Shown piece by piece: positions 26,701 through 35,969 of a stretch of 64,000 bases of DNA. Source of the DNA: Prevotellaceae bacterium (GTDB lineage Bacteria > Bacteroidota > Bacteroidia > Bacteroidales > Paludibacteraceae). The notes beneath the pieces were generated by a model, which worked only from the letters and a program-made list of their open reading frames with translations, ran no database searches and was not told where the DNA came from. The stretch's first letter is position 1, and every line of letters begins with the position of its first letter. The DNA is taken from positions 24,451 to 88,450 of the forward strand of contig JACJXJ010000003.1 of the NCBI GenBank assembly GCA_020636695.1. Reading direction: 5' to 3'. Position numbers and translations under genes: made by a program.

Positions 26701-27534
26701 TTATTTTGTATGAGATTGGTCGCCCATTGATATAACCATTTTACGAACATGATGTGCCCATTGTAAATCGGACTTACTAGAATCAAACGTTTGCCAAGGA
26801 ATAGGTTTACCTATAGTCAACGTAAAATGCTTGTGTTTGGCTCTAAAAAGTTCATCCACCAAATACATCATACCAATATTGAATTTAAGTCCCAAAAATT
26901 TACTCACATTTGATATAAAATAGAACCAATTCGAGTTACGTCCTGTACAATGAATAGGAATGACATCTCGATGCGATTTTTTAGCACGGGTTACAAACAT
27001 TTTTTTCCATGGCATTTCCGTTATTTTTCCATTGACCCTTTTAGCACAGGTACCTGCAGGAAAAATGGAAACTTGGTTGTCCGATTCAAACAGTTCTTCC
27101 ATCAACACTCCAAAATCGCGTGTTTGTGGGCCGCCTAATAAATTGACAGGGATAAACATAGACGATAATGGTTTCATACCTGCAACTAAACTGTTGGAAA
27201 TAAAACGAATATCATTACCATAGTGTTGACGTATAATTTCACCAACTATAAGAGAATCGGCACCTCCAAGTGGATGATTTCCGACGAAAATATATTTACC
27301 ATCTTTGGGTAAATTCTCTTCACCAATAACAGTGTATGAAATATCTAAATAATCGAGCGCAAATTTAAAAAATTCAGGTCCTGAAAGGCCATTTGATTGA
27401 TCAATAGCTTCGTTCATTTCTGATTCATGAACAATCTTTTTCAAATAATTAATCAAGAAACGGGGCATTTTTTTACGTAATTTTGGCCCTAACATTCCTT
27501 CAATATCAACATGATTTTGGTTTGGTTTTTCCAT
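26701..27534 (-). CDS. glsA: GlsA-like O-acyltransferase (PlsC family)
   Basis: A 277-residue acyltransferase. Motif I is GNHPLGGADSL, where a catalytic His and Asp are spaced as in Bacteroidota PlsC-like enzymes; motif III is IFPAGTCAKR; IPIHCTGRNSNW follows. In B. thetaiotaomicron, the neighbouring GlsA O-acylates the product of GlsB to complete glycine lipid. Here it lies directly after sufS (6 bases) and before two glsB-like genes, so a glycine-lipid role is likely. An ordinary lysophosphatidate acyltransferase remains possible from sequence alone. Confidence 0.78.
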   Translation of the reverse strand: MEKPNQNHVDIEGMLGPKLRKKMPRFLINYLKKIVHESEMNEAIDQSNGLSGPEFFKFALDYLDISYTVIGEENLPKDGKYIFVGNHPLGGADSLIVGEIIRQHYGNDIRFISNSLVAGMKPLSSMFIPVNLLGGPQTRDFGVLMEELFESDNQVSIFPAGTCAKRVNGKITEMPWKKMFVTRAKKSHRDVIPIHCTGRNSNWFYFISNVSKFLGLKFNIGMMYLVDELFRAKHKHFTLTIGKPIPWQTFDSSKSDLQWAHHVRKMVISMGDQSHTK

Positions 27535-27540
27535 AATGGT

Positions 27541-28764
27541 TTACTTCAAGATAGCGATACAACGCTTCAGTTGTGCGATAAAATAATCTATTTCTTCTCG
27601 GGTATTATAAAAAGCAAATGAAATTCTAACGGTTCCAGGCACTTCAAGCAAATCGATAAGCGGTTGTGCACAATGATTTCCTGTACGCACGGCAACACCC
27701 GTTTTATCCAGCAATGTTCCCAAATCGAATGGATGAATACCAGCTATGACAAACGAAATAACACTACACTTATGTGCCGCCGTACCAATGATACGCATGT
27801 CTGGAATTTCCAATAATTTTGAGGTAGCGTATTCGAGTAATTCATTTTCGTAACTAGCTATACGTTCGATACCTATATTTGTTACATAGTCGAGTGCTGT
27901 AGCTAACGCCACAGAGCCCACATAGTCAGGTGTTCCAGCTTCAAATTTATAAGGAAGTTCGTTGTAGGTCGTTTTTTCGTAAGTCACATTCTGAATCATT
28001 TCTCCGCCACCTTGATAAGGCGGTAACTCTTCCAATAATTCACTTTTACCATAAAGCACACCAATACCTGTTGGTCCGTAAATTTTATGACCAGAAAAAA
28101 CGTAAAAATCAGCGTCTAAATCGACCACATTCACGCCACTATGAGCCACAGCTTGAGCACCATCAATCAGCACACGAATTCCTTTTTGGTGAGCCATTTT
28201 TATAATCTCTTTCACAGGATTGATAGTTCCCAAAACATTGGAAATATGAGCCAAGGTGAGTAACTTTGTTTTAGCCGTCAGCAATTTATCTAACTCTTCA
28301 AGAATGAGTTCACCTCGTTCATTAATAGGGGCAACACGCAAAATTAATCCAGCTCGTTGAGCTGCCATTTGCCAAGGCACAATATTGGCATGATGCTCCA
28401 TTTGAGTAAATACAATCTCGTCGCCAGCTTTACAAAAACGTTCGGTAAAAGCGGTTGCCACCAAGTTTATACTTTCAGTAGTTCCACGTGTAAATACTAT
28501 TTCTTTAGAGCTGCGAGCTCCAAGAAAATCGGCCACAGTTTGGCGCGCATTTTCATGCGCCATAGTGGCTTTTTGACTCAAGTAATGTACACCACGATGA
28601 ATGTTTGCATTCTGGGTAGTATAAACCTCCGTTATTTTGTTGAGGACGCAAAGCGGCTTTTGTGTGGTAGCTGCATTATCAAAATACACCAGCGGTTTCC
28701 CATACACCTTTTCAGATAGAATGGGAAAATCAGCACGAATGGCATCCAAATTAAATAATTCCAC
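27541..28764 (-). CDS. sufS: Cysteine desulfurase SufS
   Basis: SufS is a pyridoxal-phosphate enzyme that removes sulfur from cysteine for Fe-S cluster building. I prefer the GTG at 28764, giving 407 residues starting MELFNLDAIRADFPIL, like known SufS proteins; a longer TTG-initiated frame to 28791 overlaps sufD. Seen are YFDNAATTQKP, THANIHRGVHYLS-type region (NIHRGVHYLS), the PLP lysine in FSGHKIYGPTG and the persulfide cysteine in RTGNHCAQPL. It should pair with the SufE encoded at 14.5 kb. It follows sufD closely and precedes glsA. Confidence 0.94.
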   Translation of the reverse strand: MELFNLDAIRADFPILSEKVYGKPLVYFDNAATTQKPLCVLNKITEVYTTQNANIHRGVHYLSQKATMAHENARQTVADFLGARSSKEIVFTRGTTESINLVATAFTERFCKAGDEIVFTQMEHHANIVPWQMAAQRAGLILRVAPINERGELILEELDKLLTAKTKLLTLAHISNVLGTINPVKEIIKMAHQKGIRVLIDGAQAVAHSGVNVVDLDADFYVFSGHKIYGPTGIGVLYGKSELLEELPPYQGGGEMIQNVTYEKTTYNELPYKFEAGTPDYVGSVALATALDYVTNIGIERIASYENELLEYATSKLLEIPDMRIIGTAAHKCSVISFVIAGIHPFDLGTLLDKTGVAVRTGNHCAQPLIDLLEVPGTVRISFAFYNTREEIDYFIAQLKRCIAILK

Positions 28765-28784
28765 GTTATGTAGTTTTAAGTTGA

Positions 28785-30125
28785 TTAACAAATAACACAG
28801 CCTTTACATTTCGATTCTTCACCGCGTAAACGTTTTTCAACCAGAAAATGTAAACGATCGCGCAAAGCATCAATTTCGACATGTTCCAAAACATCGGAAG
28901 TAAAAGCTAGCAAGAGAAGCATACGTGCTTCTTCATAACCAATACCACGTGTTTGCATGTAAAACAAAGCAGCCTCATCCAACTGTCCAGTAGTGGCTCC
29001 GTGACCACATTTCACATCATCGGCGTAAATTTCCAATTGTGGTTTTGCAAACATACGCGCCTCTTTAGTCAAACAAATATTACGATTGGTTTGATAAGCT
29101 TCTGTTTTTTGCGCCCCTTTTTGTACCACAATACGTCCCGAAAAAGCGCCTTCGGCAGCTCCATTCAGAATGTATTTAAACAATTCATTGCTATTACAGC
29201 GAGGAACATTGTGCCTAATCACCGTGAAATTTTCTGTTTGTTGATGGTGGTCACTGACTAACATCCCGCCCAACCAAGTTTCAGCACCTTCGCCATTCAA
29301 GTCTATTTCAATTTGATTGCGCGTGCGTCCATTATTCAAACCTATGATATTTGTTATCAGTCGAGAATTAGCCTGTTGCTCCACAACTAGTTGTGATAAA
29401 CTGTTTGTTTTCTGATGTGTATTCTCTAAGGCATAATAATCAAAATGCGCGTTTTCACCGATAAATATTTCAGTTAATCGATTGGCAAAGAAATTCACAT
29501 CGTCCATGGTATGATCGCATACCAACAATTTAGCTTGTGCACCAGATTCTAATATAATCAAATTACGACCATTTGCCATTAAATCGACATCGGAACGCAA
29601 TATGTTAATCAACTGAATAGGGGTTTCAAGTACTACATTTTTAGGCACATAAAAGAAAAATCCATCTTGCGCAAATGCTTCGTTGAAAGCTGTAAAACCA
29701 TCTTTTTTATGGGTCGTTTGTTTACCTAAATAGGTTGCTACCAACTCTGGATAACGCTCTGAAGCTTCAACCATGGAACACATAACCACTCCATCAGGTA
29801 ATGGTTTCGAGGTAGCGCCAGAACCAGTATAAAATTGGTCGTTCAAAATAAAATAAAGATAGGCTTGAATACCTGGCACATCACACTTAAATACATTTGA
29901 AGGGTCAACAGGTATCGTTACACGATTGATATTCAAACCGTAATCAATACCCAAATGCTCCATCAAATGACAATACAAATAGTTTTCCTCGTTATTTGTG
30001 GGAAAACCAACAGCCGTAAATCGTTCAAAGGCCTCATCGCGTCGTGTATTAAGACAAGCGGCCGAATGCTTTTTTATCGATTCTACGGTTTGTTTGTATA
30101 AATCTATGTAGGGTTGTTCGTTCAT
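28785..30125 (-). CDS. sufD: Fe-S cluster assembly protein SufD
   Basis: SufD forms the SufBC2D scaffold with SufB and SufC. The 446-residue protein has the beta-helix core typical of SufB/SufD, with DGFFFYVPKNVVLETPIQL in the middle. The C-terminal SufD block has ADDVKCGHGATTGQLDEAALFYMQTRGI, including the conserved cysteine and histidine. The C-terminus ends in SKCKGCVIC, an unusual cysteine-rich tail worth noting. It overlaps the sufC end by four bases, so translation is coupled. Confidence 0.95.
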   Translation of the reverse strand: MNEQPYIDLYKQTVESIKKHSAACLNTRRDEAFERFTAVGFPTNNEENYLYCHLMEHLGIDYGLNINRVTIPVDPSNVFKCDVPGIQAYLYFILNDQFYTGSGATSKPLPDGVVMCSMVEASERYPELVATYLGKQTTHKKDGFTAFNEAFAQDGFFFYVPKNVVLETPIQLINILRSDVDLMANGRNLIILESGAQAKLLVCDHTMDDVNFFANRLTEIFIGENAHFDYYALENTHQKTNSLSQLVVEQQANSRLITNIIGLNNGRTRNQIEIDLNGEGAETWLGGMLVSDHHQQTENFTVIRHNVPRCNSNELFKYILNGAAEGAFSGRIVVQKGAQKTEAYQTNRNICLTKEARMFAKPQLEIYADDVKCGHGATTGQLDEAALFYMQTRGIGYEEARMLLLLAFTSDVLEHVEIDALRDRLHFLVEKRLRGEESKCKGCVIC

Positions 30126-30877
30126 TCTGCTTCAAATTCTTTTTTGATCCAATCATAGCCTTTTTCCTCAAGTTCTAAGGCTAATTCCTTCGAACCTGTT
30201 TTAACAATACGACCTTGGTACAACACGTGTACAAAATCGGGCACCACGTAATCTAATAAACGTTGATAGTGAGTAATCACAATCGATGCATTATCTTTGG
30301 TTTTGAGTAAATTAACACCATTTGCCACAATACGCAAAGCATCAATATCTAAACCAGAATCGGTTTCGTCCAAAATGGATAAACGTGGTTCCAACATCGC
30401 CATTTGGAAAATCTCATTCCGTTTCTTCTCACCTCCCGAAAATCCTTCGTTTACAGAGCGATTTGCCAACTTATTATCCAATTCTACCATCTCTTTTTTA
30501 GCACGCATCAGTTTTAAGAACTCCGATGCCGAGATTGGTTCTAATCCTTTATATTTACGGTGTTCGTTTACCGCCGTGCGCATAAAATTAACCATGCTCA
30601 CGCCAGGAATTTCAACCGGATATTGGAAACTCATAAAAACACCTTCGCGCGAACGATCTTCAGGAGGTAAAGCCAAGAGATCTTTACCATAAAAGGTCAC
30701 AGAACCTTCGGTAACTGTAAATGCAGGATTACCAGATAAAACCGATGAAAGCGTAGATTTTCCAGCTCCATTAGGACCCATTATGGCATGTACTTCGCCA
30801 GGACGAACAACCAAGTCCAATCCTTTTAAAATTTCTTTACCTGCAACGGTAGCATGTAAGTTTTTTATTTCAAGCAT
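30122..30877 (-). CDS. sufC: Fe-S cluster assembly ATPase SufC
   Basis: A 251-residue ABC-type ATPase that powers the SufBCD scaffold. Walker A is GPNGAGKST at residues 35-43, the ABC signature is FSGGEKKRNE, and Walker B is LSILDETDSGLD; the latter two are the SufC-specific forms. It overlaps sufD by four bases. It is separated from sufB by a pnuC gene, which breaks the common sufBCDS order. Start at ATG 30877 gives MLEIKNLHATV, the usual N-terminus. Confidence 0.96.
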   Translation of the reverse strand: MLEIKNLHATVAGKEILKGLDLVVRPGEVHAIMGPNGAGKSTLSSVLSGNPAFTVTEGSVTFYGKDLLALPPEDRSREGVFMSFQYPVEIPGVSMVNFMRTAVNEHRKYKGLEPISASEFLKLMRAKKEMVELDNKLANRSVNEGFSGGEKKRNEIFQMAMLEPRLSILDETDSGLDIDALRIVANGVNLLKTKDNASIVITHYQRLLDYVVPDFVHVLYQGRIVKTGSKELALELEEKGYDWIKKEFEAE

Positions 30878-30943
30878 ATTATTTTAGTTATAAATGATTC
30901 ATTATAGCAACCGATACAAGTTGCAAATTATAAAGTCAGATGA

Positions 30944-31624
30944 TTAATGATTTTTCTTTTTTGCTCGGGCCAGAGCACGTTCTTCCTCTAGCTGCTTACG
31001 CCAATTGAACCAAGCGTACACTGATATAATTACATATAAAACATATAATAAAGCGGTCAATTTCATACCCATCACTAGCCATAAAATACAGCTGGCGGAG
31101 TCGACCAAAATCCACAAAGCCCAATTTTCGATTTTTTTACGCGCCACCCAAGTTTGACCTATCACATTTGATATCAACAAAATGGCGTCAACATAAGGAT
31201 ATGCAGGTGTTTGTACAAAATCTGGAAAACGATTCGATAGATACACCATAAACCAACCCCAAGCTACACCACCCAAAACAATAGTTAACATATAGGAAAT
31301 AAGTGCTTTGGTAGTCAACGTACTAATACGTAATTTCTTTTCGGCGTTTTGCTCACTCTTTTTAGGAAATGTCCATTTTATAATGCCATAAATATTGATA
31401 GAGGCAAACACCAACTGTAACAACATCATGGAATAGAGATGTTGTTGATAAAACAAGGAGAAAAACACCGCACAATTGAGTAAGCCAATCCAAAAAGTTA
31501 ACACATGACCTTTGCCCGCCAAATAAATAGAAACAAAACCCGTGATAAAACCTATCAATTCCAAATACGATAGGTCATATCCCCACAATGTAGCTACAAT
31601 ATTATGTATATCAAAAAAGTTCAT
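30944..31624 (-). CDS. pnuC: PnuC-like nicotinamide riboside transporter
   Basis: A 226-residue inner-membrane protein with about seven hydrophobic segments. It matches PnuC: YLELIGFITGFVSIYLAGKGHVLTFWIGLLN-like N-terminus (GFVSIYLAGKGHVLTFWIG seen), YGIIKW, and VIGQTWVARKKIENWALWI, where the WxxW-type motif lies. PnuC proteins take up nicotinamide riboside or related vitamins by facilitated diffusion coupled to phosphorylation inside. It sits between sufB (26 bases) and sufC (66 bases), an unusual place that suggests co-transcription with Fe-S assembly genes. Substrate could also be thiamine or riboflavin (PnuT/PnuX types). Confidence 0.87.
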   Translation of the reverse strand: MNFFDIHNIVATLWGYDLSYLELIGFITGFVSIYLAGKGHVLTFWIGLLNCAVFFSLFYQQHLYSMMLLQLVFASINIYGIIKWTFPKKSEQNAEKKLRISTLTTKALISYMLTIVLGGVAWGWFMVYLSNRFPDFVQTPAYPYVDAILLISNVIGQTWVARKKIENWALWILVDSASCILWLVMGMKLTALLYVLYVIISVYAWFNWRKQLEEERALARAKKKNH

Positions 31625-31650
31625 TCGTTCTAATTATTACATATAACATC

Positions 31651-33096
31651 TTATCCAACAGAGCCTTCCAATGAAATTGAAAGCAATTTTTGCGCTTCCA
31701 CCGCAAATTCCATAGGCAATTTATTGAGTACCTCTTTGGCATAACCATTTACGATTAACGCTATCGCATCTTCGGTGCTTATACCACGTTGATTACAGTA
31801 AAATAGTTGATCCTCGCTAATTTTCGATGTAGTGGCTTCGTGTTCAATAATCGCCGTTTCATTTTTTATATCCATGTAAGGAAATGTGTGAGCACCGCAA
31901 CGATCGCTTAAAAGCAAACTATCGCATTGCGAAAAGTTACGTGCGCCTTGAGCAGCAGGCACCACTTTCACTAAACCTCTATAGGAGTTTTGACTTTGTC
32001 CTGCCGATATGCCTTTCGAAACAATGCGACTTTTGGTGTTACGACCTAGATGCACCATTTTAGATCCTGTATCGGCTTGTTGGTAATTATTAGTCACCGC
32101 CACCGAATAAAATTCGCCAATCGAGTTATTTCCTTTCAATATACAACTTGGATATTTCCAAGTAATGGCAGAACCTGTTTCCACCTGCGTCCACGAAATT
32201 TTAGAATTATCGCCTTTGCAGATAGCGCGTTTCGTTACAAAATTATAGATACCTCCCTTTCCTTGCTTATCGCCTGGATACCAGTTTTGTACGGTAGAAT
32301 ATTTTACTTCGGCATTATTCATGACTACAATTTCCACGATAGCAGCATGCAATTGGTTTTCGTCGCGCATAGGAGCAGTACAACCTTCGAGATAAGAAAC
32401 ATACGAATCGTCGTCCGCCACAATAAGCGTTCGTTCGAATTGCCCCGTATTAATGGCATTTATACGAAAATAAGTAGAAAGTTCCATCGGACAGCGAACG
32501 CCTTTTGGAATATACACAAATGAACCGTCAGAAAAGACCGCACAATTGAGCGCAGCAAAGAAATTATCGGCATAAGGCACCACGGAACCAAGATATTGAC
32601 GCACTAAATCGGGATGATCTTTTACCGCGTCGCTGATAGAACAAAAAATAATACCTTTCTCGGCCAAACTTTCACGAAAAGTAGTTTTCACCGACACACT
32701 GTCCATCACAGCATCAACAGCCATGCCCGACAACGCTTTTTGTTCTTCTAGCGGAATGCCTAACTTATTGAAGGTATTTATCAATTCGGGATCAACCTCG
32801 TCGAGACTTTGAGGGGCGTTTTTGCGTGGAGCTGCGTAATAGGCTATTTTTTGATAATCTATTTCAGGAAGGGTTAAGTGTGGCCAAACAGGCATTTTCA
32901 TGGTTAACCAATGACGATACGCCTTTAAACGATAGTCCAATAACCACTCAGGTTCGCCTTTTTTAGCAGAAATTAAGCGTACCACATCTTCATTCAATCC
33001 TACTGGAATTACCTCTGTTTCAATATCTGTGGTAAATCCGTATTTATAATCACTCGATGTAACCTCATCGATGATATTTTTGTTTGTATCTGACAT
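31651..33096 (-). CDS. sufB: Fe-S cluster assembly protein SufB
   Basis: SufB is the main scaffold subunit where Fe-S clusters form. I choose ATG 33096 (481 residues, MSDTNKNIIDEV), because a longer frame to 33138 runs through the promoter at 33120-33150. The conserved blocks are FCSISDAVKDHPDLVRQYLGSVVP, YIPKGVRCPMELSTYFRIN and EGCTAP with the Cys that receives sulfur. RNFSQCDSLLLSDRCGAHTFPY comes later in the protein. It is the first gene of the suf operon. Confidence 0.96.
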   Translation of the reverse strand: MSDTNKNIIDEVTSSDYKYGFTTDIETEVIPVGLNEDVVRLISAKKGEPEWLLDYRLKAYRHWLTMKMPVWPHLTLPEIDYQKIAYYAAPRKNAPQSLDEVDPELINTFNKLGIPLEEQKALSGMAVDAVMDSVSVKTTFRESLAEKGIIFCSISDAVKDHPDLVRQYLGSVVPYADNFFAALNCAVFSDGSFVYIPKGVRCPMELSTYFRINAINTGQFERTLIVADDDSYVSYLEGCTAPMRDENQLHAAIVEIVVMNNAEVKYSTVQNWYPGDKQGKGGIYNFVTKRAICKGDNSKISWTQVETGSAITWKYPSCILKGNNSIGEFYSVAVTNNYQQADTGSKMVHLGRNTKSRIVSKGISAGQSQNSYRGLVKVVPAAQGARNFSQCDSLLLSDRCGAHTFPYMDIKNETAIIEHEATTSKISEDQLFYCNQRGISTEDAIALIVNGYAKEVLNKLPMEFAVEAQKLLSISLEGSVG

Positions 33097-33119
33097 AATT
33101 TTATATCGAAAATAATTTA

Positions 33120-33150
33120 CAAAGGTAAAAAAAATCATCGTGTAAACAAA
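33120..33150 (-). promoter_or_regulatory. suf operon promoter, full Bacteroidota consensus
   Basis: On the minus strand TTTG (33150-33147), 19 bases, then TACCTTTG (33127-33120): an exact match to TTTG-N19-TAnnTTTG. The start site would be near 33113, leaving a leader of under 20 bases before sufB. No clear regulator operator is visible. Confidence 0.8.
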
Positions 33151-33201
33151 ATTACGACGAGAACACTGCAGGAACCAGCAAGAGAGAAGAAGTATAAAAA
33201 A

Positions 33202-35235
33202 CTAGCTTAATTTTACAATAACACGATCACCAAGCTCCTTAGCAAATTGTGCTTTTAAAGTGTTGTAATTAGCTATTGTTTTCATGATAGATTCAGTAGC
33301 TTGTATATCGCGGGCTGCGGCAGCCTCTTTCAATTTTAACATCTCGCTCTTGATAAGGTCAACGACGATTGAATTTTTATATTCATAAATCACTCGTGGA
33401 ACAGATTCCAAGAGCCAACGTCTATGTTCTTCCTGTTTTTGCGCATCGCGTTTAGCCTTGACTGTGACTCTATATTGCTCATCAACCGATGTATGTTGCT
33501 CTTCTCGCGTAAAAATTTTACTTAATTGATATTTGTCCGTCATTAAATCAACCGCCAAACGACTAATATCAGAATTCGTATGGCGCATAAAGAAATTAAC
33601 AGGCTGGAAACCTTCATCTTGTAAATGAGTGGCAAATTCGTTTAATAATGCCATATTTAAAGGATTTTTAAACTCTATGTTATCTCCCAATAATTGAGCT
33701 ACAATATACTCGCCCACACTCCAATCGCGCACAAATTCATGCGATTCTGGCTGGTATTCACGATACAAAAACTCTACTCCATGACGAATAGCAAAATACA
33801 GAATATCCAATTCTTGTTGGTTGATTTTTTGATCTACTGGATTTTCAATTTTATACTCCAATAATGTGGTAGACAGTATGTCGCTAGCCTCAGAAGTGCT
33901 ATTTTTAAGGCGTTTTGTAGCGTCCTCGCGCATTTTCGCTTGTAACTTCTTAACTTCTCCATAAATATGTTCTTCTTCTAGAGAAAGCAAGGACGAACAT
34001 TCTTTAACATATTCTGAGGTTATTAATTTATCGGGAATCAAAGCGATACTACGAACCACATCACCATTAAGAACAGCTTTTTTGACAGGATCATTACCTA
34101 CATCTTGTAGTAATAAATTGATTTTGAACTTAATAAAATCGACCTGATTTTTATCGATAAAATCGATAAAATCGGACGCATTGTGTGTACGAGCATAACT
34201 ATCTGGATCTTCGCCATCGGGAAGCAACACCACTTTGATGTTCATGCCTTCTTCGAGCAATAAATCGATTCCACGAATAGAAGCTTTGATACCGGCAGCA
34301 TCGCCATCGTAGAGTACTGTAATATTGGGTGTAAAACGGTGAATTAACCGAATTTGACCTGGCGTAAGCGATGTACCCGAAGAAGCCACCACGTTTTGAA
34401 CGCCAGCTTGATGCATCGAAATAACATCGGTATAACCTTCAACCAAAAAACAACGATCTTGTTTTACAATAGCATTTTTGGCAAAATAAATACCGTAAAG
34501 TTCATTGCTTTTATGATAAATTTCAGACTCTGGAGAATTAACATATTTAGCAGTCTTGTCGTCTTTTTTTAATACACGACCACCAAAAGCAACCACTTTG
34601 CCTGAAATCGTATGGACTGGAAACATAACCCGTCCACGAAAACGATCGTAATGAGAGCCGTCATCACGTTTTGGAGAAAGACCTGTTTTATCTAAAAATT
34701 CTGGTTTGAATCCTTTATTGGTGGCAGCACGAAATAAAGCATCAGATTCGTCCAAGGAATAACCCAATTGAAACTTCAGAATCGTTTCGTCAGAAAAACC
34801 TCGCTCACGAAAATAATTCATACCAATAGCTTTACCATCACGATGGTTGTGAAGCATCTCTGCAAAATATTTAGTGGCAAACTCGTTCACCGCCAACATA
34901 CTTTCACGATCACTTTGTTGGAGTTTTTCTTCCTCTGAAAGTTCACGATCAACCACTTCAATATTGTATTTCTTAGCTAAATATTTTAAAGCATCAACAT
35001 ACGACAATTGTTCGTGTTCCATAATAAAGTGAACCGCATTACCACCTTTGCCACAACCAAAACATTTAAAAATGCCTTTGGCTGGAGATACTGTAAATGA
35101 CCCTGTCTTTTCATTGTGAAAAGGGCACAAACCCAAATAGTTGACACCTCGTTTTTTGAGTGTCACAAAATCAGAAACCACATCAACAATTTGTGCAGCA
35201 TCCATAATTTTTCCTATGGTCGTTTGGTCTATCAT
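33202..35235 (-). CDS. dnaG: DNA primase
   Basis: DnaG lays down RNA primers at replication forks. The 677-residue protein has the N-terminal CHC2 zinc finger with C37, H40, C58 and C61 (LCPFHNEKTGSFTV, FKCFGCGKGG). The catalytic TOPRIM domain comes next, with FLVEGYTDVI and VLYDGDAAGIKA (about 255-350). A C-terminal helicase-binding region completes it. The length is normal for Bacteroidota. It is a single minus-strand gene with its promoter overlapping that of the folate gene on the other strand. Confidence 0.96.
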   Translation of the reverse strand: MIDQTTIGKIMDAAQIVDVVSDFVTLKKRGVNYLGLCPFHNEKTGSFTVSPAKGIFKCFGCGKGGNAVHFIMEHEQLSYVDALKYLAKKYNIEVVDRELSEEEKLQQSDRESMLAVNEFATKYFAEMLHNHRDGKAIGMNYFRERGFSDETILKFQLGYSLDESDALFRAATNKGFKPEFLDKTGLSPKRDDGSHYDRFRGRVMFPVHTISGKVVAFGGRVLKKDDKTAKYVNSPESEIYHKSNELYGIYFAKNAIVKQDRCFLVEGYTDVISMHQAGVQNVVASSGTSLTPGQIRLIHRFTPNITVLYDGDAAGIKASIRGIDLLLEEGMNIKVVLLPDGEDPDSYARTHNASDFIDFIDKNQVDFIKFKINLLLQDVGNDPVKKAVLNGDVVRSIALIPDKLITSEYVKECSSLLSLEEEHIYGEVKKLQAKMREDATKRLKNSTSEASDILSTTLLEYKIENPVDQKINQQELDILYFAIRHGVEFLYREYQPESHEFVRDWSVGEYIVAQLLGDNIEFKNPLNMALLNEFATHLQDEGFQPVNFFMRHTNSDISRLAVDLMTDKYQLSKIFTREEQHTSVDEQYRVTVKAKRDAQKQEEHRRWLLESVPRVIYEYKNSIVVDLIKSEMLKLKEAAAARDIQATESIMKTIANYNTLKAQFAKELGDRVIVKLS

Positions 35236-35255
35236 TTACAATCGATTTGTGGACA

Positions 35256-35287
35256 CGAAAGTACTTGTTTTATTTGATTTATGCAAA
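35256..35287 (-). promoter_or_regulatory. dnaG promoter (one mismatch)
   Basis: Minus strand TTTG (35287-35284), 20 bases, then TACTTTCG (35263-35256), one mismatch from TAnnTTTG. It lies about 20 bases upstream of the dnaG ATG and overlaps the divergent promoter at 35273-35302. Confidence 0.5.
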
Positions 35288-35302
35288 ATTTGTATACCTT
35301 TA
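35273..35302 (+). promoter_or_regulatory. Promoter of the 5-formyltetrahydrofolate cyclo-ligase gene
   Basis: TTTG (35273-35276), 18 bases, then TACCTTTA (35295-35302), one mismatch from TAnnTTTG, about 20 bases before ATG 35323. It interleaves with the dnaG promoter on the other strand. Confidence 0.5.
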
Positions 35303-35322
35303 CCCTATAATTTTTAAACATC

Positions 35323-35868
35323 ATGATAGAGATTTATCAACAAAAAAAGGCTATACGCGATCAGATAAAAGCGTATAAAAAAGAGTTTTCGACAGAAGAA
35401 TTGCGTCAAAAATCAGAACAAATTATATCCAACCTAAAAACTTACGAGGCTTTTATGAAAGCTAAGACGGTGATGCTCTATTGGTCATTACCTGATGAAG
35501 TATACACGCATGCTTTAATCAACAGTTTGTTAAAAACAAAAACAGTCATTCTTCCGACAATTATGGATAATGAACTTGTGCCTGTTCAAATCACAGATAT
35601 AGCCGACTTGCACGAAGGAAAATTTCATATTCTTGAACCAAAAAATAAAGAATTCATCGGTAAAATTGACATTATAGTAGTTCCTGGCGTAGCGTTTGAC
35701 CGTTGCGGAAACCGACTTGGTCGAGGTCGGGGCTTTTACGATCGTTTTTTACGACATCAGACGGCTGAAACAGTTGGCATTGGTTTCAATTTTCAACTTG
35801 TGGAAAAAGTACCAACAGAACCAAACGATGTAAAATTGAAAAAAATTATTTCAGAAAATAACGAGTAG
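35323..35868 (+). CDS. 5-formyltetrahydrofolate cyclo-ligase
   Basis: A 181-residue cytoplasmic enzyme that converts 5-formyl- to 5,10-methenyltetrahydrofolate using ATP, recycling folate. The N-terminal basic helix (KKAIRDQIKAYKKEF), the central MLYWSLPDEVYT, and the C-terminal nucleotide-binding DIIVVPGVAFDRCGNRLGRGRGFYDRFL identify the MTHFS/YgfA family. Its length is normal. It stands alone between dnaG and porQ, each of which has its own promoter. Confidence 0.94.
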   Translation: MIEIYQQKKAIRDQIKAYKKEFSTEELRQKSEQIISNLKTYEAFMKAKTVMLYWSLPDEVYTHALINSLLKTKTVILPTIMDNELVPVQITDIADLHEGKFHILEPKNKEFIGKIDIIVVPGVAFDRCGNRLGRGRGFYDRFLRHQTAETVGIGFNFQLVEKVPTEPNDVKLKKIISENNE

Positions 35869-35910
35869 AAATAAAACATTTTACATCAATTATCGTTTAT
35901 AAAAGAGGTG

Positions 35911-35941
35911 TTGCTCCTTTTAAGAAAAAAATGTACCTTTG
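35911..35941 (+). promoter_or_regulatory. porQ-cmk promoter, full consensus
   Basis: TTG (35911-35913), 20 bases, then TACCTTTG (35934-35941), an exact -7 match. The start site would be about 24 bases before the porQ ATG. Confidence 0.75.
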
Positions 35942-35969
35942 AACCTCATTTGCCATCACAAAAAATGAC

